Shown here: positions 21,381 through 32,566 of the stretch, one piece after another
Layout of the letters: each line of letters begins with the position of its first letter
Numbering within the stretch: the first letter of the stretch is position 1
DNA from: Xenopus tropicalis
Taxonomy: Eukaryota > Chordata > Amphibia > Anura > Pipidae
Direction of reading: 5' to 3'
NCBI RefSeq assembly: GCF_000004195.4
Contig: NC_030681.2
Coordinates: forward strand, 92,677,454-92,741,453
DNA: 64,000 bases
Notes under the pieces: generated by a model
Database searches by the model: none
Seen by the model: the letters and a program-made list of their open reading frames with translations, nothing else
What the model was told of the DNA's origin: nothing
Position numbers and translations under genes: made by a program

Positions 21381-21894
21381 GGGGTATTTAAACTCTTTTT
21401 ATCTTTATTTCTTTAAGACATTAAAATACACCGAAAGATAATACAATACAGAGATATAACTTAATAGAGTTTTCATGTTATAAATAATGACATAAGTTTA
21501 TTTTCACTGAATTGCACCTGCATATGTTAAAATCTGCAATGAAATTAGAAAATGAGCTTTTCTCATCAAACTGAATCTGGCCCAAAGTTACAAAATTCCA
21601 AGTGGAAGAATGGCACACACTTTATAATAAAATATTATAGGCTGATCTACAAACATAGGGTTTAAATTGCACCAATGCAGTTACCCATAGGAACAAATCT
21701 TGTTGTAGACTTCTTAAACCTAACTGCTAATTTGACAACTATACTATTCTAATTAGGCACCAGAACTCCTCTGCCCAGTGGTTTATATTCAAATATATAT
21801 AGTTCTCTAGCAGTGTCTGAGAGAACTGCTGGTTATTATCAATTCTAGAAAAAAAATGGTGTAATTATTTTTTGGTTAATTTACTTTAAGGGGG

Positions 21895-22305
21895 TGCCTT
21901 ACCATTCAATTAACCTTTAAAATGAGGTAGAATGGCCAATTCTATTATTTGCCTTCTTCTGATTCTTTCAAGCTTTTAGAAGTCACTGACTCTAGCAGCC
22001 AAAAACTTTTGCTCTGTGATGCTACAATTTTAACTTCCAGTCTCTTATTCAAACCACCGCTTAGTTGCCAGGTAATTTAGACCCTAGTCATTACAAAATA
22101 ACAAATTCAACAGTATAAAACAAAGTAAAATTTAAACTTCTGACTACATTCAAACAAAAGGCCAGATTCAGTTCTAGTAACCATATAACTACTGAAAAAG
22201 GAGAGCTGCTGAATGAAGAGTTACAAATGAAGACCAAGTGCAAATTGTCTCAGAATATCTATTCATTATACTAAAATGTTAATTAAAAGGTGAACAACTC
22301 TTTTA
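21895..22305. mobile_element. MITE related to 10240-10665
   Basis: Ordered shared segments: gtagaatggccaattcta, tatttgccttcttctgattc, ttttgctctgtgatgctac, gcttagttgccaggtaattt, gagagctgctgaatgaag and agtgcaaattgtctcagaat. The right end ttaattaaaaggtgaac is compatible with a TTAA-class terminus. An AT-rich insertion of about 90 bp sits in the middle relative to the other copy. Confidence 0.55.
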
Positions 22306-22890
22306 ACTGCAGCTGCTAAATGGGAAATGCACTTCCCTGCTGCTGCAAAATGATAATAGTTAGATGGTTTATTCACTGGATCAGGTTCAGCTTTGACCGT
22401 GCATCTCTATAACTGCTTTGCCTGACTGGATGTACTTCCACTTATTAGCACTTATAAAGGCACACAGCTGCACAGAGCACTTTTATCTGCTGGGAAAAGC
22501 ATCTACAAAGGTGCAACAGATGCAGTTGTGCTGTACATTCTGCGAGGCAAAGCACTTAGAGAGCAGCAAAGCCTCGATTAATTCCCCCAGCAATGTACTT
22601 TCCCTCTCTGCAGGAGCACATACCACATCTATTTACTCTTCCTATCCTAGTTTCTTCTGTAGCCACAACAAAATCATCATCTCTCTCAAAGTAATACAGA
22701 TGCAGCTAGATACCAAGCTGTTTGCTGGAGAATTTTACAAGTTATTTCTTCAGTTTGGTTTTATGCCTTAACCAGCAATGTATTTAAGACCATAAATGTC
22801 ATTGTTTCATACTTTTTTATGCTCCTGTAATATATAAGGGGAGTTCTGTGACCATAGAAAAGTACAATGTTCAATGTCAGTCATTCTTTA
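22306..22890. other. No supported gene
   Basis: A 117-codon plus-strand frame spans 22418-22771 but has no recognisable domain, no Kozak-type context that I would trust and a composition typical of random AT-rich frames. Confidence 0.35.
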
Positions 22891-23260
22891 GGCTGATGGA
22901 ACAAGTGGCGTTTTTACTCTGCGTATTTTCTCCGCCTAAAAACGCCGCACAAGCCACACAGCCCCTGACTATGGCGTTTTTCAGCCTAGTACTGGTGACG
23001 TAGCAAATCACGTTTCCCATGGCGCTAATAGTGCGAAATAGTAAAAAACGCTGCGTATTTCCGCTAGGTCTGGCAGCTGCCTTTGTGTATACAGGAATAG
23101 GTTGCTGTACAAATAACGGCGCATTTTGGCAAACGCTTGATAAATCCGTGGTAAGGCGTTTTCTAGCATATTTAGCATTGTGTGGTTTCCTTTGAGTCTT
23201 TTCAAGTTATTTCTATGGATGATGATATTGTGCGTTTTTCATCCACGTGTGGCATCAGCC
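22891..23260. mobile_element. MITE with TTA flanks, 'ggctgatg..acgttt' family (370 bp)
   Basis: It starts ggctgatggaacaagtggcg and ends ccacgtgtggcatcagcc, related inverted termini. TTA lies on both sides (22888-22890 and 23261-23263). The interior has recurrent gcgttttt/aaaaacgc blocks (tggcgtttttactctgcg, cctaaaaacgccgc, gtaaaaaacgctgcg) that can fold on themselves. TTA duplication suggests a PIF/Harbinger-type nonautonomous element. Confidence 0.65.
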
Positions 23261-23263
23261 TTA

Positions 23264-24385
23264 AAGATAAGATAAGTACGGAAAAGCTAGGGCATAGCTT
23301 GACTTCAATAGAGCTTCGTAATTACGCCACACTAATATCATGTTTTCTTCATTCATTCCAACTTTGTTTTAAAATTAGCTCACATCTACTAATAGTCCAG
23401 CCCCCAAACTTTACAGCATCTCAGGTTTTCCCTCATTTAAAATCACTAATCTTGTAATAGGCCATTGGATCTCAAAGATTATTTTGATTACTTGGTTACT
23501 GACAGTTACTTAGAAACTAAACAGTGGTCCATACTCTTGGACATTATTGGAGGTTACTTATTTGCTACCTTTGTATAAAAGCACTTAAAAAGACACAACA
23601 CACACATCACTTTTAACACCATGTTCTATACCATGTAAAACAATACGAATTGTGTATTGTGTAATAAATGTATATATAATTTGGGTACCTTTTCCTTTTA
23701 TCACCTGTGCTAGGGTGTATGACAGCTTACACAGTAGTAGTTCTGAAGGATTAATAAAAAAATTATTTCTGTTGGTTACATTTGACATTTGCCAAAATAT
23801 TTAGACAAAATCATAGTGTATCAGATAACCCACAAACATTTAGCAAAACTTTTTAGGAGTGAAAGTATTGGTTTATTATAAAATGTTTTCCCAGTATATG
23901 GTTTAATAACAAATTTTGAATTGCTGCTTAGTTTTAGTGGTAAAGGTTTAGCTTCACAAGCATTTCCATCATCAAGAAATGACACAAAGGTATTCATATT
24001 AATCAAAATAAATATGAGTATTCTGCTCACTGAAATACTTTGAGTTTAGTCTTGTTTTAATCAGGCTTTTATTTTGAACATTCTTTTGAACATATTCCCT
24101 GATATTCTGCCAAGCTTTAAAAACAGGGAAAACTTGGATGATAAACTGGAGAAATGATTTGACACAGTCTGGCTGTTGTGCGAATTTTCATAATGTGCAT
24201 GCAAAAATGTGTGCATGCACATATTGAGGGAGCAGCGACACTTGCTTAGTAAGCTTATGTGTGTGCTGAGAATTGCCGCAAGTGGGCTTACTGCTTAAGT
24301 GACATATACAGAAGAAAAAGAAATAACTTAAATTTGAATTATTTGATTTGATTCCCGTAATAGTTGTTTACTATGTGACAATGAC
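23264..24385. other. Unclassified AT-rich DNA
   Basis: No gene or repeat termini recognised. Several minus-strand frames of 60-70 codons have no motifs. Confidence 0.35.
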
Positions 24386-24420
24386 AATAAAGATATATTC
24401 TATTCTATTCTTCCCGTAAT
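24386..24420. repeat. (ATTCT)n-type tail after 'aataaaga'
   Basis: The run caataaagatatattctattctattc has the form of the short-repeat 3' tail of some vertebrate LINEs, preceded by a polyadenylation-like aataaa. It is followed directly by a 35-bp scrap of the 'tatgggatcc' MITE (cccgtaatttggagctttct). Confidence 0.4.
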
Positions 24421-24443
24421 TTGGAGCTTTCTGGATAATGGAT

Positions 24444-24445
<2 letters not shown>

Positions 24446-24473
<28 letters not shown>
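24446..24473. repeat. (TA)n microsatellite
   Basis: About 13 uninterrupted TA dinucleotides grown inside a MITE scrap. A second run of about 10 TA units is at 24545-24564. Both should be length-polymorphic. Confidence 0.85.
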
Positions 24474-24474
<1 letters not shown>

Positions 24475-24585
24475 TCAAACTCAACAGTAGAAAGCACTCA
24501 CAGCTATAGAATCAATCAAGTCAGTAATTTATTTCAGCATACCATCTATATATATATATATATAATAAAACTTCTAGTCAGTATT

Positions 24586-24705
24586 ACAGGTATGGGGATC
24601 CCATTATACAGAAAGATCCAGATTAAAAAGGCCATCTCCCATAAAGTCAAATTTAAGCAAATATTTATAATATTTAAAACATTAACCCAACTAAGGGGCA
24701 GAAGT
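24586..24705. mobile_element. Truncated 'tatgggatcc' MITE
   Basis: The left terminus acaggtatggggatcccatt and the internal aaaggccatctcccataaag are present. The right half is lost. It may pair with the scrap at 24411-24445, with the TA arrays lying between. Confidence 0.5.
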
Positions 24706-26205
24706 ATTAAAATGCATATTCATGAAAAAAACACAAGTTTTCTCATTAAATGCTAGTTTATTTAAGAAAAACTGCACAGAATTTTCTCAGTAAAATGTCA
24801 CAATGGCAAGAATCACATTGTTATGTTCATTTTCAATGAGGCTAAAGAACTCTAATGTTTTAATAAACTAGGGAAATAAATGAAGTTGTTAGAGACAATT
24901 CTCATTTACTTCCATTGAACTTTGCCAGCTTTTAGTTTAGAGTTTTTTATGGCACCTTTTTGCAGATTGTTTTCCAATTATTTGTGATTCTTAAGAATAT
25001 TCCCGAGTTTATGCACATTCACGTTTTTTTCCTCAAATCAAATTTTGATAAATCAGCCGTTAAGTAGCCCTATCTGGAGATGTTAGTAGGAGCTGCACTA
25101 GGTACAGTATTACTCAGTTAATTGGCAAAAATGAATCACTGCCTGATCTCATCTCAACAGACACATAGAAATACAAACATAACCAATAAACAGACGCTGC
25201 TTAATACCACACCACAGGGGAAATTAGATAGGCATTGCTTTACAGTTATTTGCAGGCCCCTTACTTAGCTAGAAATCTATATATAGAGGTGCTTGTGCAT
25301 GGCATTTTGTTGCTGTTCATAGTGGAGTTTTTAGTTGGCTCTGCTAAACTTTGAATTGGCAGTGTTTTAATCCTTTGTTGACACTTAACTGCTCCGGGTG
25401 GGTAATGGTCTGTTTTAGTTCTGCGCTTCAAACTTGTGAGCAAACGGATGAATAACCATTTACTTACACCCCAGTGAAGTCAACTCTTAAAATGAAGCCT
25501 ATTTTCTTAAAAAACCTCACAGAGAGTATAATCACTTTGAAAACAAGCTGGTTTGATAGGAGGTTTATGTGAAGTATAGATGCATTGAATATTTGATATT
25601 TATACAAATTTGAAAAATGAAACAATGTTTTTAAAATAAAAATGTAAAAAAATGTTCATATTCTCTATATTACTATAAAACTAGTTGCTGTTTTTTGAAA
25701 ATGTGGGGCATTTACATAATATGACTACAAATTAGGCGACGACAGATTTGATGTATTGAATGTAACAGAACCAAATTATTTATTGTACAAGTAGTCATTG
25801 TATTGATTTTTATCATTTCTTTTACAGTGAAGCATGTTTAAATGTATTATTGCGCATGCCACAAATGCATTTCATGGATTTTTCACCGGTTTGCGAATTT
25901 TCCTGACGTTTCGCCAAAGCGAGACAGGCCAGATTCGCTCATCACTATACATTAAATTACATGGAATGGCAGCATCGGAAGCACTAGGCACTGGGTGCAG
26001 CAGTATATTAGGACACGTTGTGACCCTCACACAATTTATTGTGTTTGCCTTTGTGTGCCCGCCTGTTTTGTGATGTCAGAGAATGGTGGGTCTAGCACAG
26101 GTCTATAAATACAGAGGCTCTGCTGGTTAGGGCTGGTGCTAGTAGGAAGTGACTGAGTTAGGGTTGAGTGTGGGTTGACCCAACACTCCTCATCTGAAGG
26201 GGTTT
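24706..26205. other. Unclassified DNA with repeat-like pieces
   Basis: 25855-25945 (ttcaccggtttgcgaatttt, cgtttcgccaaagcgagaca) looks like a CpG-containing MITE end that I cannot delimit. A minus-strand 60-codon frame at 25261-25443 is discussed under findings. Otherwise nothing specific. Confidence 0.35.
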
Positions 26206-26290
26206 TCATACCTGCCCAATTACCAACTAGATATTGGTTGGGCAGGGATAATTATTTATGGGCCCTATGCAAGGGCCAATAATCTGCTGA
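26206..26290. repeat. Inverted-repeat element end with 'cctgccca' hairpin
   Basis: cctgcccaa and ttgggcagg (26213-26248) form a 9-bp stem around tac-caactagatattgg, followed by ataattatttatgggccc. I recognise the 'cctgcccgaccgatat' style hairpin as part of common frog repeats. Boundaries are not defined. Confidence 0.4.
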
Positions 26291-26704
26291 ATATACAAAT
26301 GATAGGAGGAGTCCAAGGAACACCCATTTAAAGATTTCTTAAATAGATTCTTAAATAGATTCCTATGACTATTTTTACAACAATTTAATCCCTCACATCT
26401 AAGCCTAAGAACTCATACTGCCATCACAATTTTAAATGGATTGATTCCTTTATTGCAAATTATTGATAACATTAACCATAAACACATGAACAACATCTCT
26501 TAAACTTTAAATAAACAATTAAAGTGTGTTTATTGTCCATATCAAGCTGGGTATAGCATAACAATAATTTAACCTAAATTAACATCAGTATCTTATATGT
26601 ACCTAATTCAAAGCCTGGCTTTAGCCTCAAGCTCCTGTCTCCATCACACACCAACATCCTGAGACTTGTTTGCAAAACCTAGGCCCAGATTTGCCCACGC
26701 CTCT

Positions 26705-26880
26705 TAAATGATTATTTCACCTTAATGTTAACTTTCATTATGTTATAGAAGGTCATATTGCTAGCAACTTTGTATTTGGCCTTCATTATTCTTTTTTTCA
26801 GTTTTTTTTAATTATTTGCTGTTCTCAACTTGTCTCAAAATATCAATGTATCATACTAAAAGTTTGTATAAAAAATTTCC
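26705..26880. mobile_element. Fragment of a frog MITE ('ttcaccttaa..ttatagaa')
   Basis: The run from ttatttcaccttaatgttaa through tatgttatagaaggtcatat and tcttttttt to ctcaaaatatcaatgtatca matches in outline the terminal part of the elements at 10240 and 21895. Heavily decayed. Confidence 0.4.
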
Positions 26881-26939
26881 CATTACATTGCTACCCCTTT
26901 ACCCTTGCTAAAAATTAGAATCTACCCACTCCCCCTCTA

Positions 26940-27115
26940 TTAGACAGCACCTATCCCATTCCCCCTGGTGTACTCCTGCTGAACCACAAGGCCCGTAATT
27001 CCCCAACCCTATATTTAAGGGTTGGCCCTTTTCTTCCCCAAGTCAAATTCCTTTTGCTCCACCTGCCTAGGAGCCTCTTAGAAATAAAGTCTATTAGTCC
27101 ATTGTTGATTTGTCC
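26940..27115 (+). other. LTR- or promoter-like segment
   Basis: A C-rich stretch leads to ccctatatttaagg (TATA-like, 27008-27020), and about 65 bp further comes gaaataaagtctatt (AATAAA, 27083-27088). TATA, a short transcribed region and a polyadenylation signal in this spacing resemble the U3-R part of an LTR. No terminal repeats or target duplication were found, so it may be chance. Confidence 0.25.
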
Positions 27116-28224
27116 TTATAGGTTTTTGATACAGCTTAGTCAATTTAAAAATGTATTGCTTTTTTAATAGGGGAATTAGTACATTTTAAATATGCCCCAG
27201 TGTCATTTTGTGGTCTGAAAGTGACTGATTTATTTTATCAGTCACACTGTTACTCCAAGGCATAAAAACTGCCAGTTACAGTATATTAGTAGGTTGAGCA
27301 TTATCCATCACAGAAGCATTTTTCAAATATTCCACAAAAATGATTCTCTTTTCTAGTCATATAGATCTTCAATAATAGCCCAGATAAAAAGCACCAGTCT
27401 TGCCTCCATTTTACAAATGTATCTAGCATTTTTTCCCTAGAAAAAACTGCTAGAATAACTGGCATTTCTTACAGTGCAATAGCTACACCACATTACTTGC
27501 TATGAATCCACATATTTCCATTACAACAGTTTAGCTTTGTTTTTATAAAGATATATAAAAACTGATAACAATAGTAAAGTGGTATACAATAAGCTCGAAG
27601 ACATGGCATTTAACTAAAGTAATTAGCACAGCACCTTTTCTTCCCTGCATAATAGCAAACTGCTCTAAAATAGACTTTAAGAGAAAGGAAACATATCTAA
27701 GCAATAAGTACCGAAATAAATACAATATATGTATTCATAACAGCTGTTGCTAGGCTCAGCAGCAGAACAACTCAAATTCACATAACCAAGGACAGGCCCT
27801 TCTAATGCTTGAACAGTTACTAAATGACATCCTCCTGCATATTGAGCATCTATAACGTCTAGTCCAGAGAATGATATCTACATATGGGGATATCGCTTCA
27901 GCACAACAATAAATGTTATTTCATTACTTTGTATGATTGTATGTAGCTTGCAAAAAACATGCTGCACACTTTGGTACAGTAAGTAAATAATCCCTCAGAG
28001 GTCTAAATACATTAGTCTCTAAAAGGGAAAGATCAGATAGACTTCATAAAACTTTTACTTTTTACATTTATTTTCCAGTTTAAAGGGATGTCCAATACAC
28101 TTCACAAAGCATGCTTCTCCAGAAAGACTTCTTGGCTTATGGACACACTGTTCCAGGGGTTCAAGAAATACAAACTACTACAAAATAACAGTCCTACATT
28201 CTCACAGACCTTTCAAGACGCTTA
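27116..28224. other. Unclassified AT-rich DNA
   Basis: No recognised repeat or gene. A short acceptor-plus-frame at 28079-28225 was considered and not accepted as an exon. Confidence 0.35.
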
Positions 28225-28840
28225 GGGGCCGATTCACTAAAGGTCGATAACAGTTATCGCATTTTTTTTTCGTTAAAATTGACGCGATAAATAACAGGCG
28301 ATCGTCAAAGTAATTTTGCATGTGTTTTAATTTGTGCGGTACTGCAATGCGTTAATTTTAACGCATGCGTTAATTCGTGCGTAGAAATAATACTAAAGCA
28401 TGATTCACAAACAAATATGAAGCGTTAAATGAGCTAAATAACGCATTAGTCTGTGCGAAGATTAACACCTACTTGGGGCAGGCGGTACTTAAAGAAAATT
28501 GTGGTTGGTGTGCTTTTGGCATCCTCCAGTTTTCAGGGAAATTTTCAGAAAAGTAGTTTTACGAACGTAATGGTTACGTGAGTTAAATCATGCATTAAAT
28601 TGTGCGCTAATAGAGCAAGCAGCGAAATATATTGCGCTCAGCGAGAATTAACGTACGCACGGAATATAACACAAGAAAAACGCTCATCGCGACTTAAATA
28701 ACGCAAAGAACATTGCATCTAAATTTTGACACCTGTCCTTTTAGTGAATCAGTGTTAATTCACAAAAAATAAAAGCGATAAAATTTTTACCGCATGCTAT
28801 AAATAGCGCTCGTTTTAACGCACTTTAGTGAATAAACCCC
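28225..28840. mobile_element. MITE with TTA target duplication, 'gattcactaaa' family (616 bp)
   Basis: It starts ggggccgattcactaaaggt and ends ctttagtgaataaacccc, with TTA at both junctions (28222-28224 and 28841-28843). The interior is dominated by gttaa/ttaac and gcgttaa/ttaacgc blocks that can pair across the element. The subterminal block (ctataaatagcgc, ttttaacgcactttagtga) is almost identical in the element at 29030-29693. PIF/Harbinger-type by target and terminus. No transposase. Confidence 0.75.
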
Positions 28841-28843
28841 TTA

Positions 28844-29024
28844 GTCTCTTGATAGGATGCTAAAGGAATTAAGGCTGGGTACCTTGACTCTGTATGGGAA
28901 CCCACCCTCCCTACCACACATCTCTGACTAATACCGCCTAGTGCAATATTTTAGAGCTTCCCTACATTTAGCAAGAGCTCATAAATCATGTTTATGACAT
29001 TGTCAATAGCTCTCTAATATAATA
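28844..29024. other. Spacer between two MITEs
   Basis: Short unclassified sequence; nothing recognised. Confidence 0.4.
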
Positions 29025-29029
29025 TATAA

Positions 29030-29693
29030 GGGCTGATTCACTAAAGTGCGTTAATTTTTATTGCACGCTTTTTTGCATTAAAATAGACGTGAAAATTAAC
29101 GCACAATTCACTACAGTATTACCACGTTGCGTTAATTTTAATACATGCGTTAATTTGCGCACCGAAATAACACGCATGATTCACAAACACTTTAAAAAAT
29201 TAACACCTACTTGGGGCAGGCGGTAATTATAGAAAAGTACAGTTCATGAGCTTTTGGCAACACAATATGGACTTTACAGTGTGATATATTCAAGTCTGTG
29301 TTGGCTCTAGAGTGATGCAGCCTCCAGTTTGCAGGGAAATGGTCATTTTCAGTGCAGTAATTTTCCTTAAGTATTGGCATGTATGGCTAACATGGCGTGC
29401 ATTTCTTCGCACGACTATTTATATGCGGCTACTATTTATATGCTACTATTTATATGCGGCGACTATTTATACGCGGTGACTATTTATACGCGGGCCGTTG
29501 ATTAGCGCCTGTACCATCAAATACCGCACGAAAATAGTCTTCACAACTAAAATAACGCATGCAGTATCGCGCGTAAATTAACGCAAGTATGCTTTTAGTG
29601 AATCGTGCGTTGTCGCAAAAAATTAGACGTGCTAAAAATTTTACTGCATGCTATAAATAGCGCACATTTTAACGCACTTTAGTGAATCGGCCC
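29030..29693. mobile_element. Second MITE of the 'gattcactaaa' family (664 bp)
   Basis: It starts gggctgattcactaaagtgc and ends ctttagtgaatcggccc. The flanks show TATAA on both sides (29025-29029 and 29694-29698), which contains the 3-bp TWA expected for this group. It shares terminal and subterminal sequence, and an internal block (aacacctacttggggcaggc), with 28225-28840. It carries its own private minisatellite at 29424-29490. Confidence 0.75.
29424..29490 (+). repeat. 16-17-bp minisatellite inside the MITE
   Basis: Four to five copies of actatttata(t/c)gcgg(c/t)g. Copies drift from tatgcggct to tacgcggtg along the array. Not present in the sister MITE, so it arose after their split. Confidence 0.7.
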
Positions 29694-29698
29694 TATAA

Positions 29699-30069
29699 TG
29701 TATTAGCTGCTACTTCAGTTGCAGCTTGTTTCCAGCAGGCATTCCTGTAAACATTTGCATTCATTCTAGGCATTTGTGTCCAAGTTGGCTCCTTGCACTT
29801 CTGTAAGTTTGTGCTCAGAATCACTGCCTTCATCCTGCCTCCTGTTACGAATTTTGCACAGTTGACCAAAGACCAAAGAGAACCCTGGCATTACTGCCAC
29901 CTCTGTAGGGCTCTCTCAGTGGCTTGTGTCCATTGACGCGGCAAACCAAGAATTGGACACACATGTAATTTTGATGGCAATTGGGATGCCATCAGTGACT
30001 TACAACATTTTCATTTCAGTTGCATCCTATTCACATTAAAGCACACATATAAGTGCATGAAAATGGATG
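29699..30069. other. Unclassified flank before satellite 1
   Basis: Contains a minus-strand segment (about 29830-29960) that looks repeat-derived but is not identified. The last bases (cagtcacagttatgtcag at about 30072) already resemble a decayed satellite monomer. Confidence 0.35.
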
Positions 30070-30960
30070 CATCAGTCACAGTTATGTCAGGCGCATCCCT
30101 ACAGTGTACCATTGCAGCCTAGAGACAGTTACATATCTCAGCCTGGGCAGAGGCTGGAAGATACCATTGCAGCACAGGGACAGTTACTTATCTCAGCCAA
30201 GGCAAAGGCTGGAAGATACCTTGCAGCCTAGAGACAGTTACATATCTCAGCCTGAGCAAAGGCTGGAAGATACCATTGCAGCCTAGAGACAATTACATAT
30301 CTCAGCCTGGGCAAAGGCTGGAAAGATACCATTGCAGCCTAGAGACAGTTACATATCTCAGCCTGGGCAAAGGCTGGAAGATACCATTGAAGTGCAGGGA
30401 CAGTTACATATGTCAGCCTAGGCAAAGGCTGGAAGATACCATTGCAGCCTAGAGACAGTTACATATCTCAGCGTGGGCAAAGGCTGGAAGATACCATTGC
30501 AGCGCAGGGACAGTTACATATCTCAGCCTGGGCAAAGGCTGGAAGATACCATTGCAGACTAGAGACAGTTACATATCTCAGCCTGGGTAAAGGCTGGAAG
30601 ATACCATTGCAGCCTAGAGACAGTTACATATCTCAGCCTGGGCAGAGGCTGGAAGATACCATTGCAGCGCAGGGACAGTTACATGTTTCAGCCTAGGCAA
30701 AGGCTGGAAGATACCATTGCAGCCTAGAGACAGTTACATATCTCAGCCTGGGCAAAGGCTGGAAGATACCATTGCAGCGCAGGGACAGTTACATATCTAA
30801 GCCTAGGCAAAGGCAGGAAGATACCATTGCAGCCTAGAGACAGTTACATATCTCAGCCTGGGCAAAGTCTAGAAGATACCATTGCAGCCTAGAGACAGTT
30901 ACATATCTTAGAATGGACAAAGGCGGGAAGATACCATTGCAGCGCAGGCACAGTTACATA
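30070..30960 (+). repeat. Satellite 1, left segment (55-bp monomer)
   Basis: Tandem 55-bp monomers: accattgcag, then either cctagagacag (subtype A) or cgcagggacag (subtype B), then ttacatatctcagcct, then gggcaaagg (mostly A) or aggcaaagg (mostly B), then ctggaagat. The period was measured between successive acagtt motifs (30125 and 30180). A and B tend to alternate, a rudimentary higher-order pattern. 55 is not divisible by three and neither subtype has many stops, so long frames such as 30442-30696 arise automatically and are not genes. Confidence 0.95.
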
Positions 30961-31173
30961 CAGTGGCTTGCAAAAGTATTCGGCCCCCTTGAACTTTTCC
31001 ACATTTTGTCACATTACAGCCTCAAACATTAATCAATTTTATTGGAATTCCACGTGAAAGACCAATACAAAGTGGGGTACACATGAGAAGTGGAACGAAA
31101 ATCATACATGATTCCAAACATTTTTTACAAATAAATAACTGCAAAGTGGCGTGTGCGTAATTATTCAGCCCCT
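30961..31173 (+). repeat. Tc1 left terminal inverted repeat (about 213 bp)
   Basis: Matches the reverse complement of 32352-32566 along its whole length with scattered differences, for example gtattcggcc against gaattcggcc near the tip, and aacgaaaatc against atcaaaaatc inside. The inner boundary lies where ccccttgagtta diverges from ccccctttggtc. Confidence 0.85.
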
Positions 31174-31177
31174 TGAG

Positions 31178-32197
31178 TTAATACTTTGTAGAACCACCTT
31201 TTGCTGCAATTACAGCTGCCAGGCTTTTAGGGTATGTCTCTACCAGCTTTGCACATCTACAGACTGAAATCCTTGCCCATTCTTCTTTGCAAAACAGCTC
31301 CAGCTCAGTCAGATTAGATGGACAGCGTTTGGGAACAGCAGTTTTCAGATCTTGCCACAGATTCTCGATTGGATTTAGATCTGGACTTTGACTGGGCCAT
31401 TCTAACACATGGATATGTTTTGTTTTAAACCATTCCATTGATGCCCTGGCTTTATGTTTAGGGTCGTTGTCCTGCTGGAAGGTGAACCTCCGCCCCAGTC
31501 TCAAGTCTTTTGCAGACTCCAAGAGGTTTTCTTCCAAGATTGCCCTGTATTTGGCTCCATCCATCTTCCCATCAACTCTGACCAGCTTCCCTGTCCCTGC
31601 TGAAAAGAAGCACCCTCAGAGCATGATGCTGCAACCACCATATTTGACAGTGGGGATGGTGTGTTCAGAGTGATGTGCAGTGTTAGTTTTCCGCCACACA
31701 TAGCGTTTTGCATTTTGGCCAAAAAGTTCCATTTTGGTCTCATCTGACCAGAGCACCTTCTTCCACATGTTTGCTGTGTCCCCCACATGGCTTGTGACAA
31801 ACTGCAAACGGAACTTCTTATGGTTTTCTGTTAACAATGGCTTTCTTCTTGCCACTCTTCCATAAAGGCCAACTTTGTGCAGTGCACGACTAATAGTTGT
31901 CCTATGGACAGATTCCCCCACCTGAGCTGTAGATCTCTGCAGCTCGTCCAGAGTCACCATGGGCCTCTTGGCTGCATTTCTGATCAGCGCTCTCCTTGTT
32001 CAGCCTGTGAGTTTAGGTAGACGGCCTTGTCTTGGTAGGTTTACAGTTGTGCCATACTCCTTCCATTTCTGAATGATCGCTTGAACAGTGCTCCGTGGGA
32101 TGTTCAAGGCTTTGGAAATCTTTTTGTAGCCTAAGCCCGCTTTAAATTTCTCAATAACTTTATCTCTGACCTGTCTGGTGTGTTCTTTGGACTTCAT
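31178..32197 (-). pseudogene. Tc1-like DDE transposase, two in-frame stops
   Basis: Start chosen at ATG 32197 (MKSKEHTRQVRDK), giving 339 codons in one uninterrupted reading frame down to 31178, the usual Tc1 length. The N-terminus has a helix-turn-helix segment (YKKISKALNIPRSTVQAIIQ, about residues 20-40). The catalytic triad is visible: D in WSDETK, D in FQQDNDPKH, and E in SPDLNPIENLW, with exactly 34 residues between the second D and E (DD34E). Two TGA codons break it: 32000-32002, just after LPKLTG, and 31616-31618, at the position after SIML where relatives normally have W. No frameshift is present. Decay is therefore slight, which suggests a fairly young element. Confidence 0.9.
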
Positions 32198-32351
32198 GGT
32201 GTTGTTGCTCCCAATATTCTCTAAGACAACCTCTGAGGCCGTCACAGAGCAGCTGTGTTTGTACTGACATTAGATTACACACAGGTGCACTCTATTTAGT
32301 CATTAGCACTCATCAGGCAATGTCTATGGGCAACTGACTGCACTCAGACCA

Positions 32352-32566
32352 AAGGGGGCTGAATAATTACGCACACCCCACTTTGCAGTTATTTATTTGT
32401 AAAAAATGTTTGGAATCATGTATGATTTTTGATCCACTTCTCACGTGTACACCACTTTGTATTGGTCTTTCACGTGGAATTCCAATAAAATTGATTCATG
32501 TTTGTGGCTGTAATTTGACAAAATGTGGAAAAGTTCAAGGGGGCCGAATTCTTTTGCAAGCCACTG
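32352..32566 (-). repeat. Tc1 right terminal inverted repeat
   Basis: Partner of 30961-31173, starting internally at gggggctgaataattacg and ending gcaagccactg before TA. Lies upstream of the transposase start, so it also contains the element's promoter region. Confidence 0.85.

Larger units (their letters stand above)
30961..32566 (-). mobile_element. Tc1-family transposon inserted in satellite 1 (1606 bp)
   Basis: The element starts cagtggcttgcaaaagtatt and ends ttttgcaagccactg. TA lies at each junction (30959-30960 and 32567-32568), the Tc1/mariner target. Removing the element restores an intact satellite monomer (ttaca-TA-tctcag), so the insertion postdates the array. Terminal inverted repeats are about 210 bp. 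It holds one transposase frame on the minus strand, broken by two stops, so the copy is not autonomous as read. Confidence 0.95.

Noticed and set aside
22418..22771. 117-codon plus-strand frame
   Set aside because: No domain, biased toward residues typical of random frames (L, S, C, F), and no supporting splice or promoter context.
28079..28225. Exon starting after a strong acceptor (ttattttccag) on the plus strand
   Set aside because: The 48-codon frame runs into the TTA/GGGG junction of a MITE and has no donor, motif or start. Chance is likely.
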